Shown here in pieces: positions 40,817-49,026 of a stretch of 64,000 bases of DNA (the first letter of the stretch is position 1; the number at the start of each line of letters is the position of its first letter). The stretch is from Bacillota bacterium (GTDB lineage: Bacteria; Bacillota; Negativicutes; Sporomusales; Sporomusaceae), in NCBI GenBank assembly GCA_023388195.1, contig JAEWGR010000190.1, forward strand, positions 1 to 64,000. The letters are read 5' to 3'. Below the pieces are notes generated by a model. That model was not told the DNA's origin. It ran no database searches and saw only the letters and a program-made list of their open reading frames with translations. Made by a program: the position numbers and the translations under genes.

Positions 40817-40888
40817 ATGCCACGTGCAGTCGGGGAAAAGCGGGAACTGACGATAAGCCGGTATGGTGTGACAGGAATTATTTCCTAA
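40817..40888 (+). CDS. Possible 23-aa ORF with a very strong ribosome site
   Basis: AGGAGGAGGTAAAGT precedes ATG 40817; the frame reads MPRAVGEKRELTISRYGVTG and ends at TAA 40888. Too short to identify. It may be a real small protein or the residual start of the decayed ZIP transporter gene just downstream. Confidence 0.35.
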   Translation: MPRAVGEKRELTISRYGVTGIIS

Positions 40889-40929
40889 CATAGCGAAAAA
40901 GCCATTCATACTGAATAAGGGGATGGCGA

Positions 40930-41099
40930 ATGAGCGAAAATGTCGATGCTGTATTCGGTGTATCTTTTGCTGTTGTTGCCGGCATCATGATCTGTATTTC
41001 GCTTGATGAATTGCGGCCGATGTCCATGCATCGATGCTGGGCATGATGGCAATCGCTGTGAGCCTGTTATTGTTCTATATGGCAGCCACATGCAAATGA
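40930..41099 (+). pseudogene. Decayed ZIP-family metal transporter (C-terminal fragment, frameshifted)
   Basis: In one frame AVFGVSFAVVAGIMICISLDEL resembles a ZIP/ZupT transmembrane segment with the conserved Glu; after a frame change near 41010 it continues AADVHASMLGMMAIAVSLLL, a typical last helix, ending at TGA 41099. The N-terminal two thirds are missing. Confidence 0.6.
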
Positions 41100-41202
41100 A
41101 GCAGGGGGCGCGGGATAAAATGATAATAGTATCTAGGTGAAAAGTGCATACTTTATTTAGAAATTTATTAGTAAGCAGTTACTGAAATGGGAGGGTCCGT
41201 GT

Positions 41203-41832
41203 ATGAAGGTATTATTAATTAATGGCAGTCCGCATAATCAGGGCTGTACATTTACTGCCTTGGCGGAAACAGCCAAGCAATTAGAGCAACATGGTATTGA
41301 AACAAAGATGATGCACATTGGCGTAAAGCCAATAGGTGGCTGTATTGGTTGTTATAAATGCCGGGATCTTGGGAAATGTGCGTTCCATGATGATCTAGTC
41401 ACTGCCTGTGTAGATGAAATGACAACAGCAGCTGGCTTGATTATTGGTTCCCCGGTGTATTTTGCATCAGCTAATGGTAACTTAATCAGCCTGCTGGACA
41501 GACTATTTTTAATTGGTTCCATTAGAAACGTATTTGCTCATAAGCCGGGTGCTGCCGTGGTGTCGGCAAGGCGTGCCGGCACAACGGTTACACTTGATGT
41601 ATTATACAAATATTTTACGATAGCGCAGATGCCGGTAGTCTCTTCAAGTTACTGGAATATGGTACATGGTAATACGCCTGAAGAAGTACAGCAGGATTTA
41701 GAGGGTATGCAGACTATGCGTAATCTTGGCAATAACATGGCCTGGCTTTTACAGAGTATAGAAGCCGGGAAAAAGGCAGGCCTTGTCTTGCCTCAAAACG
41801 AAAAGAAAGTCATGACTAATTTTATCAGATAA
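41203..41832 (+). CDS. Flavodoxin-fold NAD(P)H-dependent oxidoreductase / Fe-S flavoprotein type
   Basis: 209 aa. FMN loop LLINGSPHNQGCTFTAL, flavin contact GSPVYFASANGNLISLLDRLF and a compact cysteine motif CIGCYKCRDLGKC (CX2CX2CX5C, about residues 48-60), as in iron-sulfur flavoproteins. Similar in plan to the gene at 5833 but clearly a separate paralogue, as other clostridial genomes have several. Electron acceptor unknown. Own terminator at 41837. Confidence 0.85.
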   Translation: MKVLLINGSPHNQGCTFTALAETAKQLEQHGIETKMMHIGVKPIGGCIGCYKCRDLGKCAFHDDLVTACVDEMTTAAGLIIGSPVYFASANGNLISLLDRLFLIGSIRNVFAHKPGAAVVSARRAGTTVTLDVLYKYFTIAQMPVVSSSYWNMVHGNTPEEVQQDLEGMQTMRNLGNNMAWLLQSIEAGKKAGLVLPQNEKKVMTNFIR

Positions 41833-41836
41833 AAAA

Positions 41837-41887
41837 ACAAACACCCTGTCTCCTTGTTTTAAGGATGGCAGGGTGAAATGTTTGTTA
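41837..41887 (+). terminator. Imperfect terminator hairpin
   Basis: ACAAACACCCTGTCTCCTT pairs with AAGGATGGCAGGGTGAAATGTTTGT with internal mismatches; T-run is short. Confidence 0.5.
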
Positions 41888-42098
41888 TGGGTATTTTTAT
41901 CTTGAGAAGTTTAACGAGATTTTAAAGTAATATGGCAAGAAAACAACAACCTAATGGCCAAGTCCAAGGGCAACTCCTGCCAGCAGGGAGCCTTTTGGGG
42001 GTAAATATAATTTGGAAATAATGGAAGGATTTTCCTTGGGTGTGCAGAATAAAATATTTTTATAATGGTTTGGCAAAATGAAAGGAGTGTGTTCATTT

Positions 42099-42221
42099 AT
42101 GTTAAAACAGATTTATCAAAAGAAGAAAGCGGAGAAGCAAGGAACGGTTATAACCGATAAATTACGGGGCAATCAGGGATTAAGGAAACTGGCCAAAGCC
42201 AGGAAGTTATCCTTAGGTTAA
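42099..42221 (+). CDS. Small basic protein, 40 aa
   Basis: ATG 42099 preceded by AAAGGAG at about ten bases; it reads MLKQIYQKKKAEKQGTVITD, then KLRGNQGLRKLAKARKLSLG and stops at TAA 42221. Eleven Lys/Arg in 40 residues and no Trp, Cys or Asp-rich parts suggest nucleic-acid or ribosome binding or a membrane-active peptide. Followed by its own intrinsic terminator, so it has the frame of a real gene. No family recognised. Confidence 0.55.
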   Translation: MLKQIYQKKKAEKQGTVITDKLRGNQGLRKLAKARKLSLG

Positions 42222-42260
42222 ACACCTGCTCTATATCGCTCAGGAATTAATGATAAACAA

Positions 42261-42313
42261 AAATCGCTAATTAGCCAGCAGGCAGCTGCAACTGGCTATT
42301 AGCGATTTTTTTT
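42261..42313 (+). terminator. Strong intrinsic terminator
   Basis: AAATCGCTAATTAGCCAG / CTGGCTATTAGCGATTT stem with a T8 tail; ends the 40-aa ORF transcript. Confidence 0.85.
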
Positions 42314-42362
42314 ACTAAAGTTTATACTTTAAAGGCGTAAACCTGGCGTTGCTAATCATGGT

Positions 42363-42710
42363 TTATAGTTTATTGACAAGCCTTTGGATTAACGGATACT
42401 CGTAATACTGGCCGTCTGCCGCTTTTACGGCAGCGATAATGGACGTTATAAGCAGCAACAGCCACAGCAGGCCTATTACCGGTACCAGCAGCAAGCCCAC
42501 CAATACTATACATAACAGGCTGGTAATGACCGAGGCTGCTAAAATGGCAAGATGAGCTACTAAAGCCTGTTTGGCGTGGTGGTAGACAAACGGGTCTTCT
42601 TTGCGAAGCAGAAAGATGACCAGGGGAGCGATTATAAAGCCCAGTCCTCCCAGCAAATAAGCCAGATGGGCAAGGATGGCCAGCAGTTTTTGTTCGCCGC
42701 TACTATTCAC
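42363..42710 (-). CDS. DUF4870 membrane protein
   Basis: 115 aa. Three or four hydrophobic segments (about 8-35, 45-68, 72-95). The family hallmark is present: LAILAHLAYLLGGLGFIIAPLVIFLLRKEDPFVYHHAKQALVAHLAI, with the conserved HxKQAL stretch. Function unknown; related to Tic20-like domain proteins. Single gene on the minus strand. Confidence 0.9.
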   Translation of the reverse strand: MNSSGEQKLLAILAHLAYLLGGLGFIIAPLVIFLLRKEDPFVYHHAKQALVAHLAILAASVITSLLCIVLVGLLLVPVIGLLWLLLLITSIIAAVKAADGQYYEYPLIQRLVNKL

Positions 42711-42873
42711 GACTTTCTCCCTCCTCCGGTTGGATGTAATGGGGAACTGAGAGTTGCCTCCATACCTTAATTATAACAGATGATTAAACCATATAGGTAG
42801 TTATAGTGCGGATACAAGGAAATTATACCTGAGTGTAAAGGGGTGGAGTCCATACAATTTTCAAAATAGTGTC

Positions 42874-43025
42874 TTGACAAAAAAAATCTTTCGAGTACAA
42901 TTAATAATAAACATGTGTATATACACGTATAATTCTTAAGCTGCTGCTGGTCCTTGCGGACAGGCCGGGTTTTGAGAAGTGGCTATAAGGCAGCGGGGCA
43001 TGCTCATATATGTGTATGTACACGT
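42874..43025 (+). promoter_or_regulatory. Promoter with two copies of a TGTGTATRTACACGT operator
   Basis: TTGACA (42874-42879), 16 bp, TACAAT (42896-42901). TGTGTATATACACGT at 42914-42928 contains the perfect 12-bp palindrome GTGTATATACAC at about the transcription start; TGTGTATGTACACGT at 43011-43025 is an almost identical second copy 97 bp downstream. Spacing fits two bound dimers and possibly a loop. The regulator is not in the immediate neighbourhood. Confidence 0.75.
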
Positions 43026-43101
43026 TTGGTCTCTCATAAGATTACAGGCCAGGAAAAGGAGAAGAGTCAATTAATTATTTAAGTAAGGGGATGTTAATAA
43101 A

Positions 43102-44160
43102 ATGGAATCATTGGCAGCGCAAATAAAAAATGCAGCCCTAAACCTGGGGTATGAGAAGTGCGGTATTATTAAAATCGCAGATATGTCCGGTTATGAAGAC
43201 AAGCTGAATGAGCGGATTGCCTGTTTTCCGGAAACCCAGCCTCAGCTCAAGAATTTTTATCGTTTTGCCTGTTTAGAGGAGGTCTATCCATGGGCAAAAT
43301 CGATTGTTGTTTGTGTGCGATATTATGGGAAATACGCTATACCCGAACATCTGGAAGGTATGATTGCCAAATATTATTTAGTTGATAGCCGTATTGACCG
43401 AAACGCCGATGAGCACCAGGACAGTTTGCGCTTTGAGGCGTATATGCAGGATCTTGGACTTAGAACCGAAACGGAACGTAAGTTTGGCGTTACTGCCTTA
43501 CGCTGGGCGGCAGCTAAAGCCGGCCTCGGCCTAATCCGGAAAAATAATTTCTTTTATACGGAGTCAGGCTCATGGGTGCATTTAGAAGCCTGGTTGATTG
43601 ACAAAGAATTGGAAACAGTGGAAACAACAGCCGTGAAAGAGTGTGCCGCCAACTGCAATCAGTGTATTAAAGCCTGCCCGACAGCTTCTTTAGCGCAGCC
43701 ATATGCTATGAATTTTTCAACCTGCGTTTCCTGTCTTACCACCTTTGCCGGCCGGGATTTGCCTAATGAAAAATTCAAGGCGGAGATGGGCAGCTGGGTG
43801 TACGGGTGTGATGTCTGTCAGGATGTTTGTCCGATGAATCGACAAAAGTGGCAGGCGGCAGCGCAATTTCCCGCACTGAATGAATTGGGCACACAGATAT
43901 CTTTGGAAAAGATCCTGACAATGGACTATGATTTTTTGGAGCAAACGATACAGGCAAAATTCTTTTATATACCCAAACAGGATGTCTGGAAATGGAAAGC
44001 CAACGCCATCAATGCTATGGTCAATGCCTATAAAGAGGAGTACCGGGAATGTATTTATGAAGCATGCCATGACCGGCACGAGAAGGTCAGGGAGATGGCA
44101 CAGTGGGCCATTACTCACCTTAACCTGCAGCCCGGTGTGAACAAGCAGCTGGAAATATGA
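43102..44160 (+). CDS. QueG-like epoxyqueuosine reductase family protein
   Basis: 352 aa. Corrinoid-binding N-terminal domain (about 1-180: GYEKCGIIKIADM, VYPWAKSIVVCVRYYGKY and FGVTALRWAAAKAGLGLIRKNNFFYTESGSWVHLEAWLI), two 4Fe-4S motifs (CAANCNQCIKACP and YGCDVCQDVCP, about 185-250) and C-terminal HEAT-like helices (AQFP ... DRHEKVREMAQWAITHLN). QueG reduces epoxyqueuosine in tRNA using cobalamin. The protein is close to that length, but some paralogues in anaerobes have other roles; the strong regulated promoter is unusual for a housekeeping tRNA enzyme. Confidence 0.8.
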   Translation: MESLAAQIKNAALNLGYEKCGIIKIADMSGYEDKLNERIACFPETQPQLKNFYRFACLEEVYPWAKSIVVCVRYYGKYAIPEHLEGMIAKYYLVDSRIDRNADEHQDSLRFEAYMQDLGLRTETERKFGVTALRWAAAKAGLGLIRKNNFFYTESGSWVHLEAWLIDKELETVETTAVKECAANCNQCIKACPTASLAQPYAMNFSTCVSCLTTFAGRDLPNEKFKAEMGSWVYGCDVCQDVCPMNRQKWQAAAQFPALNELGTQISLEKILTMDYDFLEQTIQAKFFYIPKQDVWKWKANAINAMVNAYKEEYRECIYEACHDRHEKVREMAQWAITHLNLQPGVNKQLEI

Positions 44161-44203
44161 GCATCGTCAGATGCCGGTGCTAACCCCGGTTTTTGTTAAT
44201 AGT

Positions 44204-44244
44204 AACCTTCAGCAGAAGCTAATAGCTTCTGCTGAAGGTTTTTG
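44204..44244. terminator. Perfect 17-bp terminator hairpin
   Basis: AACCTTCAGCAGAAGCT / AGCTTCTGCTGAAGGTT, loop AAT, T-rich tail. Nothing recognised between here and 44485. Confidence 0.85.
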
Positions 44245-44485
44245 CTGTTGGCAGAATGCATTATCATATCCCCTGCCAGGAGGAAGGACCGCCAATACAC
44301 AAGGGCCTGGCGGCAACTGCCGGCGTTTTGGAGGAGCTGGTATAAGCCGTCTTTTTTAGCGTGATTGTCATGAAACCTGGTGGTGAACCTGATTCCTGGA
44401 ATTATTATGAGGTGCATGCTATAATTTCTAGTAATGGTACTGGCGGCAACAGACCTGTTTTCAGTTGGGCAGAAAGGATGATAAT

Positions 44486-44920
44486 ATGATTACACAGCCA
44501 GCGGCTAACCAGTATGAAGAACTGATCAAGGTTTGGGAGGCATCAGTACGGGCAACCCATGATTTTCTGACAGAAGCTGATATACAATATTATAAGCCGT
44601 TAATTTTGCAAGAGTATTTCCCGCAGGTGAGGTTGTTTTGTCATCTGAATAGCAACCAAAAGATAACCGGCTTTATGGGCATAGCAGAGGCTAAGCTGGA
44701 AATGTTGTTTATAGATGCCTGTGAACGGGGTACAGGCATTGGCAAAAAATTGCTTATGTATGCAATCGAACAACAGCATGTTAAACAGGTAGATGTAAAT
44801 GAGCAAAATGTTCAGGCCGTTGGCTTTTATAAGCATATGGGATTTAAGGTAATCAGCCGCTCAGAGGTTGATGCCGCCGGCAAGCCTTATCCCATTTTAT
44901 CCATGGTCCTGGTTGATTAG
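44486..44920 (+). CDS. GNAT family N-acetyltransferase (YjaB-like)
   Basis: 144 aa from ATG 44486 (AAAGGA upstream). GNAT core: TGFMGIAEAKLEMLFIDACERGTGIGKKLLMYAIEQQ with the acetyl-CoA binding RGTGIG loop, then VDVNEQNVQAVGFYKHMGFKVISRSEVD and a final PILSMVLVD. This matches the small YjaB-type acetyltransferases with the NxQAxxFYxxxGF motif. Acceptor unknown. Positioned just before methionine aminopeptidase. Confidence 0.85.
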   Translation: MITQPAANQYEELIKVWEASVRATHDFLTEADIQYYKPLILQEYFPQVRLFCHLNSNQKITGFMGIAEAKLEMLFIDACERGTGIGKKLLMYAIEQQHVKQVDVNEQNVQAVGFYKHMGFKVISRSEVDAAGKPYPILSMVLVD

Positions 44921-45008
44921 GCAGCATCGGGGAGAGGAACATAGAATAAAAAAAATAGTTCTGTGAGGCTGTTTGCTCAGCTTCTGTTACACCGGAAGGA
45001 GAATAGCA

Positions 45009-45755
45009 ATGATTATATTCAAATCAGACAGAGAGATTCAGATAATGCGAGAGGCCGGCAGGATTGTGGCTCAGTGTCATGCTGAACTGGAAAAATCGAT
45101 TCAACCGGGGATTACTACCAAGGAACTGGACCAGATTGCCGAAAAATTCATTCTGGCCGCCGGGGGAATACCAAGTTTCAAAGGGCATCACGGCTTTCCT
45201 GCTTGCATTTGCAGCTCGATTAATGATGTTATCTGCCATGGGATACCGGACCAGACCGCGCTGAAAGATGGCGACGTGATTACCATTGATATTGGGGTTA
45301 AGGTGCAGGGCTATCATGGCGATTCCGCTTGGTCTTATGCTGTCGGCCAGATAACGCCGGCGCTTGCGCAATTAATGCAGGTTACTAAAGAGTGCCTGGA
45401 TTTAGGGATTCAACAAGCCCGGCCCGGCAAGCACATCGGCGATATTGGGGCTGCGATTCAACGGTATGCCGAACAGTTCCGCTATGGTGTTGTGCGTGAA
45501 TTTTGCGGTCATGGCATCGGCCAGAGCCTGTGGGAGGAACCGCAGATTCCTCATTATGGGCAGCCAGGCCGTGGCCCGGTTATTAAACCGGGAATGGTCA
45601 TCGCTATTGAACCGATGATTACCAATGGCAAATGGCAAGCCAAAATCGACAGGGACGGCTGGACGGCCCGCACTGTTGACAACTCCATCTGCATTCAGTA
45701 TGAGCACACGCTGGCTGTGTTAGAGTCTGAAACGGTTATATTGACACAGTTGTAG
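45009..45755 (+). CDS. map: Methionine aminopeptidase, type I
   Basis: 248 aa from ATG 45009 (GGAAGGAG upstream). MetAP signatures: KSDREIQIMREAGRIVAQCHAEL, the metal ligands in DGDVITIDIGVKVQGYHGDSAWSY (two Asp), the His in FCGHGIGQSLWEEPQIPHYG, and the two Glu in IEPMI and the final EHTLAV. It removes the initiator Met from nascent proteins. Outside the usual secY-adk operon, so it is probably a second copy. Terminator at 45771. Confidence 0.93.
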   Translation: MIIFKSDREIQIMREAGRIVAQCHAELEKSIQPGITTKELDQIAEKFILAAGGIPSFKGHHGFPACICSSINDVICHGIPDQTALKDGDVITIDIGVKVQGYHGDSAWSYAVGQITPALAQLMQVTKECLDLGIQQARPGKHIGDIGAAIQRYAEQFRYGVVREFCGHGIGQSLWEEPQIPHYGQPGRGPVIKPGMVIAIEPMITNGKWQAKIDRDGWTARTVDNSICIQYEHTLAVLESETVILTQL

Positions 45756-45770
45756 ACCCGAACACAGCAA

Positions 45771-45806
45771 GAAAACCCGCGGACTTCCGCGGGTTTTCTT
45801 TTTTTC
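45771..45806 (+). terminator. Intrinsic terminator
   Basis: GAAAACCCGCGGA / TCCGCGGGTTTTC perfect stem followed by TTTTTTT. Confidence 0.9.
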
Positions 45807-46119
45807 TATCGTAACACTTAAACTGTCCTCTGCATACACACGATATTGCGTGATTTAATTTATTGTTGTAACAATAACGGCTAATTTGCAATATTTTTTA
45901 CTTTAAATTTACATGCGTGAAAAATATTTTCGAATCTGATAAATATTTTTAGTAAATTCTTAATTTATTCATTATTATAAATTTTATTGTTGACCGGATA
46001 ATATTGCCATGTTAATATTAGGTAAATATGGGTAAAAACTTGAGAAGTAGTAAGCGATTGGTAGTTAAGAGAAGGAAGCTTCTTTTACTAATATTATAAG
46101 GAAAGTGGAGGGGGATTCG
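45807..46119 (+). promoter_or_regulatory. AT-rich promoter region of the DUF3798/ABC operon
   Basis: TTGACC (45990-45995), 17 bp, TAATAT (46013-46018), leaving about 95 nt of leader. Upstream to 45807 is very AT-rich with no gene; no known operator recognised. Confidence 0.6.
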
Positions 46120-47286
46120 ATGCTAAAGAAAGGTTTCTTATTGCTGCTCACATTGATGTTGCTTGTTGTATTTACCGGGTGCGGTAGTTCAAAAACGTCT
46201 GGTGATGCAGCCAAAGCAGACGCTCCTAAAAAGGTCAAAATCGGAATAATGACCAACACTGTTGCCCAAAATGAGGAAGAATACCGGGCGGCCGAAAAAA
46301 TGGTTAAAAAGTATGGTAAAGATGTCATCCTGTTTAAGACTACTCCTGATAATTTTATGAAAGAGCAGGAAACAACTATTGCCAATATGCTGGCTTTTGC
46401 AGCCGATCCTGATTGCAAAGCAATTATTATGTGCCAGGCTGTACCCGGTGCCGCTGCCGCCTTTGAAAAGGTGCGTGAAGTCAGGCCGGACATCCTGCTG
46501 ATTGCCGGCGTACCTGGTGAAGACCCGGATATGGTTGCCAAAAAAGTTGATATTGTACTTAATACTGATGAACTTGCCATGGGCAGAACCATTCCGGCGC
46601 AAGCGAAAAAATTAGGGGCCACGACCTTGGTCCATTATTCTTTCCCGCGGCATATGTCCTACCCCTTGCTGGCCCAGAGACGGGACATTATGAAAGTGGA
46701 AGCCGAAAAACTTGGCTTGAAATTTGTTGATGCCACAGCGCCTGATCCGCTGGGCGATGCTGGGGTGCCGGGAGCCCAGCAGTTTATGCTGGAAGATATC
46801 CCGAGAAAAATTAACGAATATGGCAAAAACACCAATTTCTTCAATACTAACTGTGCTATGCAGGAGCCACTGATTAAGGCCACCCTGGATGCCGGCGGTA
46901 TTGATGCCCAGCAATGCTGCCCCAGCCCGTATCATGGCTATCCCGGGGCTCTTGGCATTCAGATTCCGGCCGAAAAAGCCGGTGATGTATCCTATGTATT
47001 GGGAGAAATCAAAACCAAGCTTGCTGAGAAAAACGGTACAGGCCGCTTCTCTACCTGGCCGGTACCTGTAACCATGTCCTTCATTGAAGCCAGTGTGGAA
47101 TATTCCAAAGACTGGGCGGAAGGCAAATTTAAAGAGCGGAACAACAAAGAAGTGCTGATGCAAAAACTGTCGGCAGCAGCCGGTACCAAGATTGAGGCCC
47201 AGAACCTCAAGACTACCGACAAATCAGGCAAAGAGGTTGTTCTTGATAACTTCTATTTAATCCTTATTGATTATGTAACACTATAA
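46120..47286 (+). CDS. DUF3798 substrate-binding lipoprotein of an ABC transporter
   Basis: 388 aa from ATG 46120 (GGAGG upstream). Signal with lipobox LVVFTGC (lipid-modified Cys21) and then a linker rich in Ala/Lys. The mature part matches DUF3798: KIGIMTNTVAQNEEEYRAAEKMVKKYG, ANMLAFAADPDCKAIIMCQAVPG, AKKLGATTLVHYSFPRHMSYPLLAQRRDIMK and FYLILIDYVTL. These are periplasmic-binding-protein-like receptors of BMP/ribose-type ABC systems. It precedes the ATPase and two permeases, separated by a hairpin that should leave the binding protein in excess. Ligand unknown. Confidence 0.85.
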   Translation: MLKKGFLLLLTLMLLVVFTGCGSSKTSGDAAKADAPKKVKIGIMTNTVAQNEEEYRAAEKMVKKYGKDVILFKTTPDNFMKEQETTIANMLAFAADPDCKAIIMCQAVPGAAAAFEKVREVRPDILLIAGVPGEDPDMVAKKVDIVLNTDELAMGRTIPAQAKKLGATTLVHYSFPRHMSYPLLAQRRDIMKVEAEKLGLKFVDATAPDPLGDAGVPGAQQFMLEDIPRKINEYGKNTNFFNTNCAMQEPLIKATLDAGGIDAQQCCPSPYHGYPGALGIQIPAEKAGDVSYVLGEIKTKLAEKNGTGRFSTWPVPVTMSFIEASVEYSKDWAEGKFKERNNKEVLMQKLSAAAGTKIEAQNLKTTDKSGKEVVLDNFYLILIDYVTL

Positions 47287-47295
47287 TACTGACTA

Positions 47296-47328
47296 AAGCC
47301 TCAGCGGCAGTACTGCCTGCTGAGGCTT
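47296..47328 (+). terminator. Partial terminator/processing hairpin between binding protein and ABC genes
   Basis: AAGCCTCAGC / GCTGAGGCTT with an inner loop and no long T-run; typical of SBP genes transcribed in excess of the permease. Confidence 0.55.
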
Positions 47329-47424
47329 AGTTGAAAACGGATTTTTTTCTGTAAGACAGGCTGGCAAAATTAAGCAGCCTGCTGTAGTTCGCTGTCCGAA
47401 AATGTATCCGCAGGGGGATGACTA

Positions 47425-49026
47425 ATGGCTGCAGATTTTATACTTGAGATGAAAAATATTGTCAAAGACTATTTTGGCAACAGGGTGTTAAAAGGGGTAA
47501 CGCTGCAAGTAAAAGCGGGCGAGATTCATGCCCTGGTCGGCGAGAACGGGGCTGGAAAATCGACAATGATGAATATCCTCTTTGGTATGCCTGTTATCTA
47601 TAGCACCGGCGGGATTAAAGGCGAAATTACTTTTGACGGCAAACCTGTGACCATAGAATCACCGAAAACAGCGATGGATCTGGGTATTGGCATGGTGCAT
47701 CAGGAATTTATGCTGCTGCCAGGCTTTACGATTACGGAGAATATTAAGCTAAACCGGGAAACCACCAGGCATAATCTTATCAGTAAGATATCAAGCCCCA
47801 GTCTTAAATCCCTGGATGTGCCGGCCATGCGCAAAGACGCGCAAAAGGCGCTCAAAACGCTGGGGATGAGCGTGGATGACTGGCTGCCGGTCGCCGGACT
47901 GCCGGTCGGATATATGCAGTTTGTGGAGATCGCCAGGGAGATAGATAAAGAAAATATCCGGCTGCTGGTATTTGACGAACCGACGGCAGTGCTTACGGAG
48001 AGTGAAGCCGACAAGCTGCTGGCTACCATGAAATTCCTGGCTGCCCAGGGTATCGCTATTTTATTTATTACCCATCGTTTGGATGAAGTCCTGGCGGTTG
48101 CTGACTCCATTACTGTTTTGCGGGATGGAACCAATGTCGGCTTTATGACCCAGCAGGAGGCAAACCTGGAGAAGATAGCGGAGATGATGATTGGGAAGAA
48201 TGTCGAGCGGATTGTACAGACAGCCAAAACCGCACAATCACAGGAAGTCGTTCTATCAATCAGAAATATGAGTGTGACCATGCCGGGAGAAATAGTAAAG
48301 AACATTAGTCTGGATGTGAAACGGGGCGAAATTCTGGGACTGGCCGGACTGGCCGGGCAGGGGAAGATTGGAGTGGCCAACGGTGTAATGGGGCTTTATC
48401 CTGCCACCGGCGAAGTATATAAGGAGCAAAGCCAACTGGAACTTAATAATCCTAAACAAGCCATTCAGAACAAGCTGGCTTTTGTTTCCGAAGACCGAAG
48501 AGGGGTGGGCCTGCTGCTGGACACCTCGATCGAGCTGAATATTATGATGACAAGTATGCAGATACATGGCGAATTTCTTAAGCCCTTGCTGGGGATTAAG
48601 GCCATACAGATGGCTGACTATAAAAAAATCCGGCAGCACGCGCTCCGGATGATTAAAGACCTTGATATCCGCTGTACCGGACCAACGCAAATTACCAGAC
48701 GGCTCAGCGGCGGCAATCAGCAGAAAGTATGTGTGGCCAGAGCCTTGACCTTGGAACCGGATATACTATTCGTTTCCGAGCCGACGAGAGGTATTGATAT
48801 TGGTGCCAAAAAATTACTGCTGGATTTGCTTGTCAAGTTAAATCAGGAATGGGGGATGACCATTGTCGTTACCTCCAGTGAACTTAGTGAGCTAAGATCA
48901 ATTTGTGACCGGGTAGCTATTGTTTACGGTGGGACAATTGAAGCAATCCTGAGCCCAACGGCACCGGACGTTGAATTTGGCTTAGCCATGGCCGGCAAAT
49001 ACAGCGACCGGGAGGAGGCTGTATAA
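47425..49026 (+). CDS. Ribose/BMP-type ABC transporter ATP-binding protein (tandem domains)
   Basis: 533 aa with two ABC domains as in MglA, RbsA and YufO. First: GENGAGKSTMMNIL (Walker A), then the Walker B VFDEPTAVLTESEADKLLA. Second: LGLAGLAGQGKIGVANGVMG, a degenerate Walker A, signature RRLSGGNQQKVCVARAL and LFVSEPTRGIDIGAKKL. The second site is degenerate as usual. The stop (TAA) overlaps the next ATG by one base. Energises import of the ligand bound by the DUF3798 lipoprotein. Confidence 0.93.
   Translation: MAADFILEMKNIVKDYFGNRVLKGVTLQVKAGEIHALVGENGAGKSTMMNILFGMPVIYSTGGIKGEITFDGKPVTIESPKTAMDLGIGMVHQEFMLLPGFTITENIKLNRETTRHNLISKISSPSLKSLDVPAMRKDAQKALKTLGMSVDDWLPVAGLPVGYMQFVEIAREIDKENIRLLVFDEPTAVLTESEADKLLATMKFLAAQGIAILFITHRLDEVLAVADSITVLRDGTNVGFMTQQEANLEKIAEMMIGKNVERIVQTAKTAQSQEVVLSIRNMSVTMPGEIVKNISLDVKRGEILGLAGLAGQGKIGVANGVMGLYPATGEVYKEQSQLELNNPKQAIQNKLAFVSEDRRGVGLLLDTSIELNIMMTSMQIHGEFLKPLLGIKAIQMADYKKIRQHALRMIKDLDIRCTGPTQITRRLSGGNQQKVCVARALTLEPDILFVSEPTRGIDIGAKKLLLDLLVKLNQEWGMTIVVTSSELSELRSICDRVAIVYGGTIEAILSPTAPDVEFGLAMAGKYSDREEAV

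Noticed and set aside
44251..44485. Possible gene remnant before the GNAT gene
   Set aside because: Short open stretches without ribosome sites or recognisable similarity.
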